Below, piece by piece: positions 28,670-38,203 of a stretch of 46,803 nt of DNA (position 1 is its first letter; each line of letters begins with the position of its first letter). The stretch spans positions 1 through 46,803 of IMG/VR virus record IMGVR_UViG_3300035191_000038; one strand, given 5' to 3'. Position numbers and translations under genes: made by a program. This DNA is from a virus. Under the pieces are notes generated by a model that saw nothing but the letters and a program-made list of their open reading frames with translations, made no database searches and was not told where the DNA came from.

Positions 28670-31600
28670 GGCACGAGACGCTCAGGGCAAGTTCGTCAAG
28701 ATGGGCAACGAGGGGGCCAAGGGGGCGGACAAGCTCGGCTCGGCGATGGATCGCCTGAAGACCCGGATGGATGGGGTCAAGAAGGCCGGCCAGGCCCTCA
28801 CAGGCATCGGGGCCCAGCTTGGAATAGCTGCCGCAGCTATGGGAGCCGCTACCGCCTTCCCCATTGTACGGGCTGCCCAGTTTGAAAAGACCATGAACAA
28901 GGTCAAGGCGGTCACGGCAGGAACGACCGCCGAGTTCCAGGAAATGGCCGTGGTTGCCCAGAGGCTGGGACGAACCACGAAGTTTACAGCTACAGAGGCG
29001 GCCGAGGGGCTGGTCTTCCTGGGGATGGCCGGCTTGACGGCCAAGGAATCGATTGACGCCCTGGAGCCCTCCCTCACCCTCGCGGCGGCCGGCGATCTGG
29101 AACTGGCAGAAGCTGCTGATATTGCTACCAATGTCCTTACGGGCCTCGGGCTCGAGGTCGACTCTCTGGTACACATCACCGACGTCCTGGCCAATACGGC
29201 GAAGAGCGCAAACACGAATGTCTTACAACTCGGGGAGGCATTCTCGTATGTCGCCGGTACGGTCTCCGTGGCTGGGATGAGCGCCGACGAGGCCGCTGCT
29301 TTCCTGGGAATTATGGCGAATGCCGGCGTCCGGGCATCCCGGGCGGGGACCACGCTCAAGAACATCATTTCGGGCCTGAACCGAGTTCTGCCTCCAGGCA
29401 GGAAGGCGTTCGAGAAGTTGGGCGTGACCATCTCCAAGAATGCAGACGGGACCGTCGACTATCTGAAGACCCTCGAGGACCTCTACAAGGCCGGGGCCCG
29501 CCAGGAAGACTGGATTGCCATCTTCCAGAAGAGGGCCGGCGACCAGGCAGCCATCATCGGCAGGAATGCCGAGGCCGTCCGGGATTTGACGAAGGCCAAC
29601 GAGGACGCCATCGATGTTGCCGTTGAGATGAGGGAACAGATGGAAGAGGGTCTCGTTGGTGCTTTCACGAGGCTCAGGAGTGCCATCGATGGACTGGCCC
29701 AGGCATTCGGTCGCCCGGCCCTAAAGCCTTTAGCTGATTTCGTCGATGCGATGGCCAAGGCCATCAATATGATCACGGAATGGGTGGATCAGAATCCAGT
29801 ATTTGCCTCGGCCCTTCTATTGGTCACAGGAGCCTTCGCCGGCCTCCTGACAGTGATTACAGCCATCGTGGTCCCCTTGGGTCTACTGCTGACCCTGATC
29901 GGAGGAATCGGCGGCGGGCTTCCTGCTCTGGCGGCAGGATTCCTCAGAGTCAAGACAGCGGCTAAGGGATTTCTTGTGGCCCTCACAGGAATCCGGACCG
30001 CCCTTACACTCCTGGTTCCCCTGATGGCAAAGGTGACCATCGCCATCTTCTCCTGGAAGATCGCCGAGCTGGTCTTCAAGCTGATCGAATGGAAGAACGC
30101 ACTCGATGGCCTGTCCAAGGCTCAGCAACGAGCGGCCGTGACGGCCGAGAAGATGATCAGCCGGCTGAACAAATATCGAAATTACACGGTCTCGATCAAC
30201 CTCGAAACGACCAGTAATTGGGAGGATGTTGTCAGGACGGAGGAGGAGCTGGAAAAAGCCATTCAGCTCCAGAGGGCGCTGAAACTGGATGCCCAAAAGG
30301 ACGTTGGAAAGAAGAACATCTTCCGCGAATATACCGAGGAAGCTCTTGAGGCCCAGGTCGCCATTAAGAATGCGAACGTCCAGCTCACGTATCTTGAGAA
30401 GCAGCTAGAACGGGCGCGTATCGCCAAGGGGCGTATCAGTATCGAAGAGGGCGAGCTGGTCGGACCGCCCGTGCCCGACTGGTATTGGGACGAGCTGGAG
30501 AAGAAGCAGGCAATCGATCTCGAGACCGAGAAGATGCGGATCTCCGTGATGGAGGACTCCGCCAAGAAAGTGATGAAGGTTCGGGATCTGGAGCTGGCGG
30601 CCCTGGAGAAGAAATACAAGGAAGGAGAAATATCGGAGAAGCAGTTCGCCGATCGTCGGGCCCTCATCCAGTATCAATCGGGCCTTGAGATCATGGCCCT
30701 CCTACAAGCCGAGGATGAAGCATACCTCAAGCAGCAGGAGAAGATCAGGGGGGCAGAGATTGATCTTCAGGAGGAGGCCGGCAGGGCCCGTCTGGAAGCC
30801 CTGGAGCGGGAGCACGAGGCGGGTCTGATCAGCGTCGAGGCATACATCGAGGAGAAGAAGCGGATCACCCTGGCCGGCTACGACGCGGAGATTGCCGAGC
30901 TGAAGCGGAAGCTGAACGAGGCCGGACTGTCCCTCGACGAGAAGAAAGTCGTCCAGATCCAGATTGAGACCCTGGAGATTCAGCGGACCGCCGCCGGCGA
31001 GGGGATCGAGGCCGAGGGAGTGGACCTGACCGCCGTCAGGACGGAACGGGAGCAGGCCCTCGTCGATGAGACGAAGATGATCCGGGCCGAGCTGTCCGGA
31101 TGGGAGGGCGACCGCCTTCAGGCCGAGCTGGAAGCCCACGATGCCTGGCTCCAGCAGAGGTATGAGCAGGAGAAAAAGGCCGGGACGGACTTGAACATCC
31201 TCCGTGACTGGATGAAGGCCGAGCAGGAGAAGAGGGAGAAGAAAGAGAAAGAAGTTCAAGACGCCTATATGAAACAGCGTCTCCAGATCGTCAAGGACGG
31301 GCTGGGGTACATGGAGTCCATGTTCGCCGATCTGTACGCCGCGAGCGGCCAGGAGATGAAGGCGTTCTTCTATGCCCAGAAGGCCGTGGCCGTTGCCGAG
31401 GCCATCATCTCCACCTACACGGCCGCGAACAAGGCCATGCAGGACACCCCCGGGCCCGGGTGGCTCAAGATGGCCATGGCCACCACGATCGTGGCCGCCG
31501 GTATGGCCCGCGTGGCCAACATCATCGCCACCACGATCAAGGCGGCCGAGGGTGGGATGGTGAGATTCGCCCAGACGACGCAGGGAGCAATCGCCAGAGT

Positions 31601-33854
31601 CGGGGCCACCGTGCCGAGGTTCGCAGAGGGCGGGACCGTGAAGCTCCGGGGGCGGACGATCGAGGTCGGGAAGGTGACGGTTCCCAGGATCCCGCCCGTG
31701 ATCCGCCAGGTCCGGACGGTCGAGGAGGCCATGCGTCCGGTGGGCCGGCCCATCCAGAAGCTCGTCAAGGGTGGACGGGTTGCGCGAGCGCCCACACGCA
31801 GGCGGGCCCGCGAGGTGGTGGGTGAGCCCATCTTCCGGTTTGAAGAGGGAGGCGCGGTCCGGCTTCGGGGCCGAACGGTGGAGCTGGGGAAGATCGTGGT
31901 CCCGAAGGTCCCGCCCGTGGACGTTGTTCGTCGAGTCAAGACGATCCAGGAATCCATCAGGCCCGTGGGCCGGCCGGTGCAGAAGTTTGCCCGGGGAGGC
32001 CAGGTCCGAAAGATTCCGGTAAAGGATCCAACCACCAGGCCAACGGAGCCCGTCTTCAGGTTTTCTAAGGGTCGCACGGTCCGGAAGGTGCCCGTACAGG
32101 TGCCCATCCTCCAGAAACTGACCGAGCCTGTCTTCAAGTTTGCCAAGGGGGGAACGCCCTCGAGGTCCCGGGCAGGGATCCCCGTGGGTCCGGCGATGCC
32201 GTCTCCCACCAGGCTCTCGACGAAGACCACGCCCGCGTCCCTGATGCGGGCCCGGCCCAGGAAGGACAAGATCCCCGCCTGGCTGACGGACAAGGAATAC
32301 GTGATGAGCCGGTCCGCCGTCCGACATTACGGCGCCGGATTCATGGAGAAAGTCAACCAGCGGAAGATCAAGATCGAGGAGTTCGTCAACAAGATCAAGC
32401 GCCGGACCGAGGAGACGAAGCCAGCCGGCGAGGCCCGGACCGTGCTGACCCGGGTGATCTCACCGGTCCAGCGGATGTCCGAGAAGGTCGTCGAGCCTCT
32501 CCTCGGCTTATTGAGACCCAGGAAGGAGCAGGCCCCTGGCCGGCCGGTCGTGGCCGGCGCCCCGGTGGAGCGTCCTGGCAAGGAGCCGAGGAAGCTGCCC
32601 GAGGTGGTACGCCGCCAGGATACCCGGATCACGGATCGGATCAGCCGGCGCCGGCATCGCCTGGTCGAGTTCGTCGATGAGATCCGAAAGAAGAGCGCGG
32701 AGATCCAGCCGGTTCGGGAGGAGAGAACGGCTCCAGACCGGCCGAGGCGTCCAGCCAGGAGAACGCTGGAGAAGCCGGCGCCCGTCCAGGATCTCCTGGT
32801 CCCCCGGAAAGAGCGGCCCCCCAGGCCGCCCGCGCCCGTACGCGCAAGGGCTGGAGAACAGGTCCTGGAAGAGGCGCCGACCAAGGAGATCCGCCGGCGC
32901 GAGACCAAGTTCCTGGAGCAGGTCAGCCGGCGCCGCAACCGGGTCGTCGAGCTGGTCGATGAGGTGAAGAAACGGAGCGAGGAGATCCGGCCATTCCAGA
33001 AGATGCGGACCATCCTGACGAAGGTGTCCGGGCCGTTCCGTCGAGTACGAGAAAAGGAGATCCCCCAGGAAGCGGCGCCTGTGACCAGACGGGTGCTGAG
33101 AACGGGCCGGCGGGAGCGGCAGGAGCCCCTCCTGGTCCTCGAAGCTGGGGTGCCCAGGCCAAAGAAAGCAGTCCAGAGGCCACCAGAAGTGGCCAAAATT
33201 CCGACAGAAACGCCTGCCCCTATACGGATCCCTGTCGAAGTCCAGACCCCCAAAATGCTGGAAATGCCAGAGGTTCGGCGACCGGATACCAGGATCTCGG
33301 AGCAGGTTCGACAGCGCCGGCATCGGATCCTCCAGATGGTCGAAGAGATCCAGAGAAAGAGCGAGGAGCTTCGGCCGATCCGGGAGACCAAGACGATTCT
33401 CACGCGAGTCGGGACGCCCTTGCAGCAGCTCATCGAGGCATCGGAACCGACCCGGCGAGTGGAGAAGCCCAAGGGTGGACAGATTCGAGGCCGCCCCGGG
33501 ATCGACAAGATTCCGGCCTGGCTCCAGGACGAGGAGTTCGTGATCCGGGCCGAGGCCGTCCGCCACTATGGGGTGGCCTTTATGGAGCTTTTGAACCGTC
33601 GGATGGTGGACTTCAACCAGGTGCTGAGAAGCTCGGCCAGCACCTCGAGGCCGGCTGTCTACGCGGAACGGTTCCAGGAGGGCGGCCTGGCAGGTCCTCC
33701 GACAGCGGAGAGAGCCCTCTCCGTCGGTCGGGGCGTGGGCGGGACGACGATCAACGTGCCCGTCGATGTGACCACCGGGGACCTGGACCTGGCCGGCGAG
33801 ATCCAGGACGCCGTGGAGGAGGCCGTCCGGCAGACACTGAGGGAGTATGTATAA
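28563..33854 (+). CDS. Tape measure protein with repeat-expanded C-terminus
   Basis: A 1763-residue protein that sets tail length and is probably ejected with the DNA. Residues about 90-400 match the TP901-type core (QFEKTMNKVKAVTAGTTAEF, then LGRTTKFTATEAAEGL). Hydrophobic segments lie at about 415-515 and charged coiled coils at about 515-960. From about 1000 to 1640 it is unusually basic: repeats of FAEGG/FARGGQVRK and VRPVGRPIQK type, four copies of a block like RRRHRLVEFVDEIRKKSAEI, and two copies of DKIPAWL-x-D-x-E-(Y/F)-V. The final part GGTTINVPVDVTTGDLDLAG is usual for tape measures. The start overlaps the T frame. Confidence 0.9.
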   Translation: MPQTTDVKLRLLIEAVNNAGAQLQSVGNSLKNVGDRARDAQGKFVKMGNEGAKGADKLGSAMDRLKTRMDGVKKAGQALTGIGAQLGIAAAAMGAATAFPIVRAAQFEKTMNKVKAVTAGTTAEFQEMAVVAQRLGRTTKFTATEAAEGLVFLGMAGLTAKESIDALEPSLTLAAAGDLELAEAADIATNVLTGLGLEVDSLVHITDVLANTAKSANTNVLQLGEAFSYVAGTVSVAGMSADEAAAFLGIMANAGVRASRAGTTLKNIISGLNRVLPPGRKAFEKLGVTISKNADGTVDYLKTLEDLYKAGARQEDWIAIFQKRAGDQAAIIGRNAEAVRDLTKANEDAIDVAVEMREQMEEGLVGAFTRLRSAIDGLAQAFGRPALKPLADFVDAMAKAINMITEWVDQNPVFASALLLVTGAFAGLLTVITAIVVPLGLLLTLIGGIGGGLPALAAGFLRVKTAAKGFLVALTGIRTALTLLVPLMAKVTIAIFSWKIAELVFKLIEWKNALDGLSKAQQRAAVTAEKMISRLNKYRNYTVSINLETTSNWEDVVRTEEELEKAIQLQRALKLDAQKDVGKKNIFREYTEEALEAQVAIKNANVQLTYLEKQLERARIAKGRISIEEGELVGPPVPDWYWDELEKKQAIDLETEKMRISVMEDSAKKVMKVRDLELAALEKKYKEGEISEKQFADRRALIQYQSGLEIMALLQAEDEAYLKQQEKIRGAEIDLQEEAGRARLEALEREHEAGLISVEAYIEEKKRITLAGYDAEIAELKRKLNEAGLSLDEKKVVQIQIETLEIQRTAAGEGIEAEGVDLTAVRTEREQALVDETKMIRAELSGWEGDRLQAELEAHDAWLQQRYEQEKKAGTDLNILRDWMKAEQEKREKKEKEVQDAYMKQRLQIVKDGLGYMESMFADLYAASGQEMKAFFYAQKAVAVAEAIISTYTAANKAMQDTPGPGWLKMAMATTIVAAGMARVANIIATTIKAAEGGMVRFAQTTQGAIARVGATVPRFAEGGTVKLRGRTIEVGKVTVPRIPPVIRQVRTVEEAMRPVGRPIQKLVKGGRVARAPTRRRAREVVGEPIFRFEEGGAVRLRGRTVELGKIVVPKVPPVDVVRRVKTIQESIRPVGRPVQKFARGGQVRKIPVKDPTTRPTEPVFRFSKGRTVRKVPVQVPILQKLTEPVFKFAKGGTPSRSRAGIPVGPAMPSPTRLSTKTTPASLMRARPRKDKIPAWLTDKEYVMSRSAVRHYGAGFMEKVNQRKIKIEEFVNKIKRRTEETKPAGEARTVLTRVISPVQRMSEKVVEPLLGLLRPRKEQAPGRPVVAGAPVERPGKEPRKLPEVVRRQDTRITDRISRRRHRLVEFVDEIRKKSAEIQPVREERTAPDRPRRPARRTLEKPAPVQDLLVPRKERPPRPPAPVRARAGEQVLEEAPTKEIRRRETKFLEQVSRRRNRVVELVDEVKKRSEEIRPFQKMRTILTKVSGPFRRVREKEIPQEAAPVTRRVLRTGRRERQEPLLVLEAGVPRPKKAVQRPPEVAKIPTETPAPIRIPVEVQTPKMLEMPEVRRPDTRISEQVRQRRHRILQMVEEIQRKSEELRPIRETKTILTRVGTPLQQLIEASEPTRRVEKPKGGQIRGRPGIDKIPAWLQDEEFVIRAEAVRHYGVAFMELLNRRMVDFNQVLRSSASTSRPAVYAERFQEGGLAGPPTAERALSVGRGVGGTTINVPVDVTTGDLDLAGEIQDAVEEAVRQTLREYV

Positions 33855-34427
33855 ATGAAAATCGGCGGATACGAGATGACCTGGCCCCCGGATCGGTGGC
33901 CGGTCCCGAAAAAGACACGCCACCAGTCGTTCGTGAAGACGTACGAGTCCGGGGTCTTCTTCGACTGGGGGATGTTCGTGATCGGCGGGGAGGTGATCCT
34001 GGAGTGGGACTGGCTGCCCGTCGAGGAGTTCAACCGATTGAGCGAAATATTCGAGCTGTCGGCCACGCAGCTCTGGGAACCGGACCAGGCGGACCGCCTC
34101 TTCCACGGGACGGTGACGGAGGGCCCCTTTGTCACGACGGCTGTGGTCACCGGGCAGACCAGCGGGGCGACCGGGACGATCTCCCTGGTGGATGAGATAT
34201 ACAGCTACATCGAGGTGACCGGAACGACCGGGACCTTCCAGAGGACCGAGGTGATCCAGGACGACAGCGGAACGCCGAAGAGCGCGACCCTGACAACGGT
34301 GGACCAGATCAAGAGCTATTACGTGGAGATCATCGACTTCGCGGCGAAGATGCTCGAGGTGGTCGGGACAGACATCTTTTACCGGAGGCAGGCGAAGATG
34401 CGCCTGCTCCTCATGTCTGAGGCATAA
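33855..34427 (+). CDS. Probable distal tail protein
   Basis: A 190-residue protein between tape measure and tail hub, the usual place of the distal tail protein. Trp-rich beta pattern (WGMFVIGGEVILEWDWLPVE), with an insert rich in Thr and Gly (GQTSGATGTISLV). It starts directly after the tape-measure stop. The assignment is positional. Confidence 0.6.
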   Translation: MKIGGYEMTWPPDRWPVPKKTRHQSFVKTYESGVFFDWGMFVIGGEVILEWDWLPVEEFNRLSEIFELSATQLWEPDQADRLFHGTVTEGPFVTTAVVTGQTSGATGTISLVDEIYSYIEVTGTTGTFQRTEVIQDDSGTPKSATLTTVDQIKSYYVEIIDFAAKMLEVVGTDIFYRRQAKMRLLLMSEA

Positions 34428-34429
34428 AT

Positions 34430-37400
34430 ATGGCACTGACGCTGGACGCGGCCCTGGCGGCCGCTCAGGGATTGCAGAACCGGAGACCCCTCGTGGACAT
34501 CGAGGCGGCCGGCGCGGAGATGGAGGTCCTGCCGATGCCGGCCTTCGAGCTGCAAAGCTCAGCGGAATACGACCAGCACCCGAACGCCCTGATGCTCTCG
34601 AACGGCCGGATCGTGGTGGTCTATGCCGTGGACGCCTCGGCCATCCGGTTCGGGCTTTCCGACGCGGAGCGCCTGGAGCTATCCTTCCAGACGATCCTCA
34701 CTGGCTCTGAGGTCGATTCGCCGGCCATCGTGGAGAGGCCGGATGGCAAGATCGGGATGCTGTACCTGGAGCGGGGGGCGAACAACCTGGTCAAGTGGGC
34801 GGTCCTGGCCGCGAGTGGTGGGGTGGAGGATTCCGGGACAGTGGCCAATTATGGGTCGAGCGACTGGATGAGCGAGCCCTTCGTCATCCTGCTGTCGAGT
34901 GGGACCTACCTGGCCGTGTGGACCGTTCGCCGGGGGCTCGATTACGATTTCCAGACCTCGACCTCGACCGATTTCGAGACATGGACGACAGTGGCCACGC
35001 CCTCCGTCTCGGGCCTGCTCGTCACGAGACACCTGGACCACCCTTCCCTGGTGCAGCTCGACACGGACGATGTGTTCATGTGGTTCGATTATGTGAACGA
35101 GATCGACGAGAACGCCCACGAAATCTCGAACATTTTTTATTCGATTTCGACCGACGACGGATCGACCTGGGGAGGCGCCGTCCAGGCGACCTTCTACGAC
35201 ACGGCCATCATCACGGCCGAACACCCGATTGCATTTCAGGATGATACTGCCTCCCAGTTCGTGGCCTTCACGGAGAAGACGACGGCTCTGCACAAGTCAT
35301 CTGCCGGGGAACAGTACGAGGACGTCGAGTGGTGTGGGGCCGGCGGCGCGACGACCTCGAGCGTGCGGTCCATCGGCTGGGATTGGGTGAATCGAAAGGT
35401 GTACTGCATCAACGGGGAGACCAGAACGTGGCAGCAGTTCAGGTCCGTGATAAAGATGGATCTGGACACCTGGGAGATCGACGACTGCTGGAGCTACACC
35501 TCGGACGGGTACGATCCTGGGTACCACGGTTACTTCGGGAAGAACCCGTGCGATCCGCCGGGACCTTATGGGAACTTCTGCTCAACCAATGTGGGCCTCT
35601 GGAATACCCGGCAGGGACGGAACATCATCGCGGTTGCTTCGGACTCGAGCTATTACGGGGATTTTGAAATAGGCATCGCCGTCCTCGATGGAGAGAACGA
35701 CTGGATCAGGCATTATTGGAATTGGCAACGAACCGACTGGGGAGTCGAGCCAAACCTGGCCGTGATTGGCGAGGGCACGAAGTTTATTGACATCGATCAG
35801 GACCGGATGAAGATGTGGATCTGGACAAGCGGGTATCTGTCGGCGGCCGATCGAATTGGATACATCGATCTCACGCAGACGGTTCCCGACCCGTTCTATG
35901 ATTTTAACCAGTTCACGACGAGGGAGAACTCCTCCGCCACGGATTTTCGGATCTATGAAGACTTGGACATGATGATCATAGGCGGGAACAGCTACGTCAT
36001 TGTGTACTCGATTTCCGAGGGAGGTACGACCCACTCCTTCGGAGCTGGTTCCCCAGGTGGAGAGGACTGGCCCGCGCAGGGTATCCGGAAACTCTGCTAC
36101 ATGGACAACGCGATCTGGGGAACCATCGATTATCTGGGAGAAACGGACGACTACAAGCACGGGCTTATCAGATGTGACCTGGACACGGGCGAGGTATCCA
36201 TGCACAACCCCTTTGCCGAGTGGGGATACCGGGTTCAACCGTGGAGGGTGGAGCCGACACAGGACCACGAGCTGGTGATGACCGGGGGGCAGTACGGCTT
36301 CTACCTGTACGATACACAGGCTGACGAGTGGCTGCATCATGATAACAGCAGCGTGGCCGGCCTCCTGCCGGGGAATCCGGTGGCCCGAGTCTATGCGCTG
36401 GCGTACGACGAAGCGACGGGGACGATGATCGGTGGGGCGAACTTTGGGCAGACCCGGCCATGGCAGGGCGTGATCGCCGTCAACCGGTACGGCCTGCTGC
36501 GAAGCAACCAGTATTTTAACATAACCTATGACGGGGGCTGGACAGTCGGGGCCACCTCCCAGCTCACGGACGGGATTGCAGACTTTCATGCGAGCCCCGT
36601 CCAGGATCCTGACGAAGATTTCCTGTATGCGTTCTGGACGAGGCAGGTCAAGCTCGATTACGACCTGTACTGGGGGCGGGAAGGGACGGAGCTGATCACT
36701 CCGTTCCTGATCGGGGAGGTGAAGAAGACCCAGAGCATCGAGGGGGAGCCGAGCGAACTTTCGTTCTCCCTCGGCCGTGGGCATCTTTTCGATCCGTACC
36801 ACACGACCTCCCTGCTGAGTCCATACATGCAGCGTGGGGCGAAACTGTATCTGCGGTTTGGCGAGTCGGTGTACGAAGACCCTGACTGGGTTGAATACTG
36901 GCAGGACATGGGGACCTTCTACATCGATAACGTCAAGCTCAAGCACGAGCGCGGTACCTATCCGACCATGCAGGTCGTGGCCAAGGACCTGATCATGTTC
37001 ATGGAAGAGGACCAGGACATCTTCACGCAAGAGTATGTCGACACGTATCCACAATATGTCCTTCAGGACGTCCTCGAGACGCACGGGAACCTGGATCCAA
37101 ACACAGAGATCCTGCTGCCGGAGCTGATGGAGAACCAGGCGTACCTCTCGATGCAGTGGACCGAAGAGGACCTGATGGACATCATCGAGGACATCTGTGA
37201 TCGATTCGGTTACTACTGGCGGGTGAATGTCGATGGAAAGTTCACGATCCGGTACATCAACGACGACATCGTCACGAACCCGGTGGACCACGTCTATTCG
37301 GACAGTACGAGACTGCTGCACTTCACGCCCGACTATCAGATGTCTGACTGGACGAACCGGGTGATCATCAAAGGTGAGTCCCTGGAGTGGGAGGATGTGA

Positions 37401-38203
37401 TTCACCAGGAGGAGCCCGTCGTGGAGTCCCACGGGACCTTCGGATGGTGGGGATTCAAGAAGACGTTCACGCATTACTACAGCCCGGACAAGCGGAAGAG
37501 GTGCGTGGAGCCGCGTCTGGAAAAGATCGAGGATGCGGCGAACAGCTTCATCTTTGATATGCTAGGCAACGTCTACATGAAGATCGTCTCGTCGACTGAC
37601 ACGTACGTGGTGGTCAAAGTGGAGGCCACGGATCTGACCGGCGCCCTGATCACGGCGATCGCGGCTGCCTTGGGTTCGCTCCTCATTCCGGACCTGGTGA
37701 TCACGTTTGGGGTTTATGCGACGACCGGGACGACACTGCCGTTTCCCGGGTCGGCGGCTCGAGCCCTGGCTTTTGCCGTGGTCTTCGAGATCCTCTCCTC
37801 GATCGGGAACTACCAGTACCGGGTCCATGCGAGGCCGGTGACGGAGATCCGGAGAGAGTTCTCGGTGATCGTGGACGATCTCGACCTGCAATATGAGATC
37901 GGTCGGATCATCGCCAAGTCATGGGATGACCCTCTCTGCTACACGATCTCCCAGGCCCAGTGGCGGGCGGAGCGAGAGATGAAGATGCTCCAGTGGCAGA
38001 GGAAGCGGGTCAACTTCTCCAAGATCACCCACCTCCAGGACGAGGAAGGGGACATGATCACGGTCCCCCACCCGTACACCGGGGAGACGATGCGGATCTT
38101 CGTGACGAAGCTGACGAGGAAATTCAGGTATTCGGCCAAGGGAGGACGAGCTGGCGGCGGGGGCTACTTCATCGATGACATGGAAGGGTGGATCGTAGGA
38201 TGA
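34430..38203 (+). CDS. Tail hub protein with large propeller-like N-terminal part
   Basis: A 1257-residue protein. Residues about 750-1000 (MGTFYIDNVKLKHERGTYPT, then VVAKDLIMFMEEDQD, EDLMDIIEDICDRFGYYWRV) have the pattern of XkdQ/gp27-type hub proteins, in which a domain binds the tail tube end. The first 700 residues contain repeated short strands with DGSTWGG, SDDGS-like and DLDTGEV turns, like BNR or propeller repeats that may bind sugars. The last 250 residues include a hydrophobic segment (LITAIAAALGSLLIPDLVIT) and a conserved-looking RKRVNFSKITHLQDEEGDMI end. Starts after GGCATAAAT. Confidence 0.75.
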   Translation: MALTLDAALAAAQGLQNRRPLVDIEAAGAEMEVLPMPAFELQSSAEYDQHPNALMLSNGRIVVVYAVDASAIRFGLSDAERLELSFQTILTGSEVDSPAIVERPDGKIGMLYLERGANNLVKWAVLAASGGVEDSGTVANYGSSDWMSEPFVILLSSGTYLAVWTVRRGLDYDFQTSTSTDFETWTTVATPSVSGLLVTRHLDHPSLVQLDTDDVFMWFDYVNEIDENAHEISNIFYSISTDDGSTWGGAVQATFYDTAIITAEHPIAFQDDTASQFVAFTEKTTALHKSSAGEQYEDVEWCGAGGATTSSVRSIGWDWVNRKVYCINGETRTWQQFRSVIKMDLDTWEIDDCWSYTSDGYDPGYHGYFGKNPCDPPGPYGNFCSTNVGLWNTRQGRNIIAVASDSSYYGDFEIGIAVLDGENDWIRHYWNWQRTDWGVEPNLAVIGEGTKFIDIDQDRMKMWIWTSGYLSAADRIGYIDLTQTVPDPFYDFNQFTTRENSSATDFRIYEDLDMMIIGGNSYVIVYSISEGGTTHSFGAGSPGGEDWPAQGIRKLCYMDNAIWGTIDYLGETDDYKHGLIRCDLDTGEVSMHNPFAEWGYRVQPWRVEPTQDHELVMTGGQYGFYLYDTQADEWLHHDNSSVAGLLPGNPVARVYALAYDEATGTMIGGANFGQTRPWQGVIAVNRYGLLRSNQYFNITYDGGWTVGATSQLTDGIADFHASPVQDPDEDFLYAFWTRQVKLDYDLYWGREGTELITPFLIGEVKKTQSIEGEPSELSFSLGRGHLFDPYHTTSLLSPYMQRGAKLYLRFGESVYEDPDWVEYWQDMGTFYIDNVKLKHERGTYPTMQVVAKDLIMFMEEDQDIFTQEYVDTYPQYVLQDVLETHGNLDPNTEILLPELMENQAYLSMQWTEEDLMDIIEDICDRFGYYWRVNVDGKFTIRYINDDIVTNPVDHVYSDSTRLLHFTPDYQMSDWTNRVIIKGESLEWEDVIHQEEPVVESHGTFGWWGFKKTFTHYYSPDKRKRCVEPRLEKIEDAANSFIFDMLGNVYMKIVSSTDTYVVVKVEATDLTGALITAIAAALGSLLIPDLVITFGVYATTGTTLPFPGSAARALAFAVVFEILSSIGNYQYRVHARPVTEIRREFSVIVDDLDLQYEIGRIIAKSWDDPLCYTISQAQWRAEREMKMLQWQRKRVNFSKITHLQDEEGDMITVPHPYTGETMRIFVTKLTRKFRYSAKGGRAGGGGYFIDDMEGWIVG

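Noticed and set aside
32508-34436. 642-codon minus-strand frame opposite the tape measure end
   Set aside because: Low-complexity Arg/Pro/Leu composition produced by the basic repeats of the real gene; no start signal.
35582-37474. 630-codon minus-strand frame opposite the tail hub gene
   Set aside because: Antisense shadow of a gene with a recognisable hub domain; composition is rich in Val/His/Arg without any family pattern.
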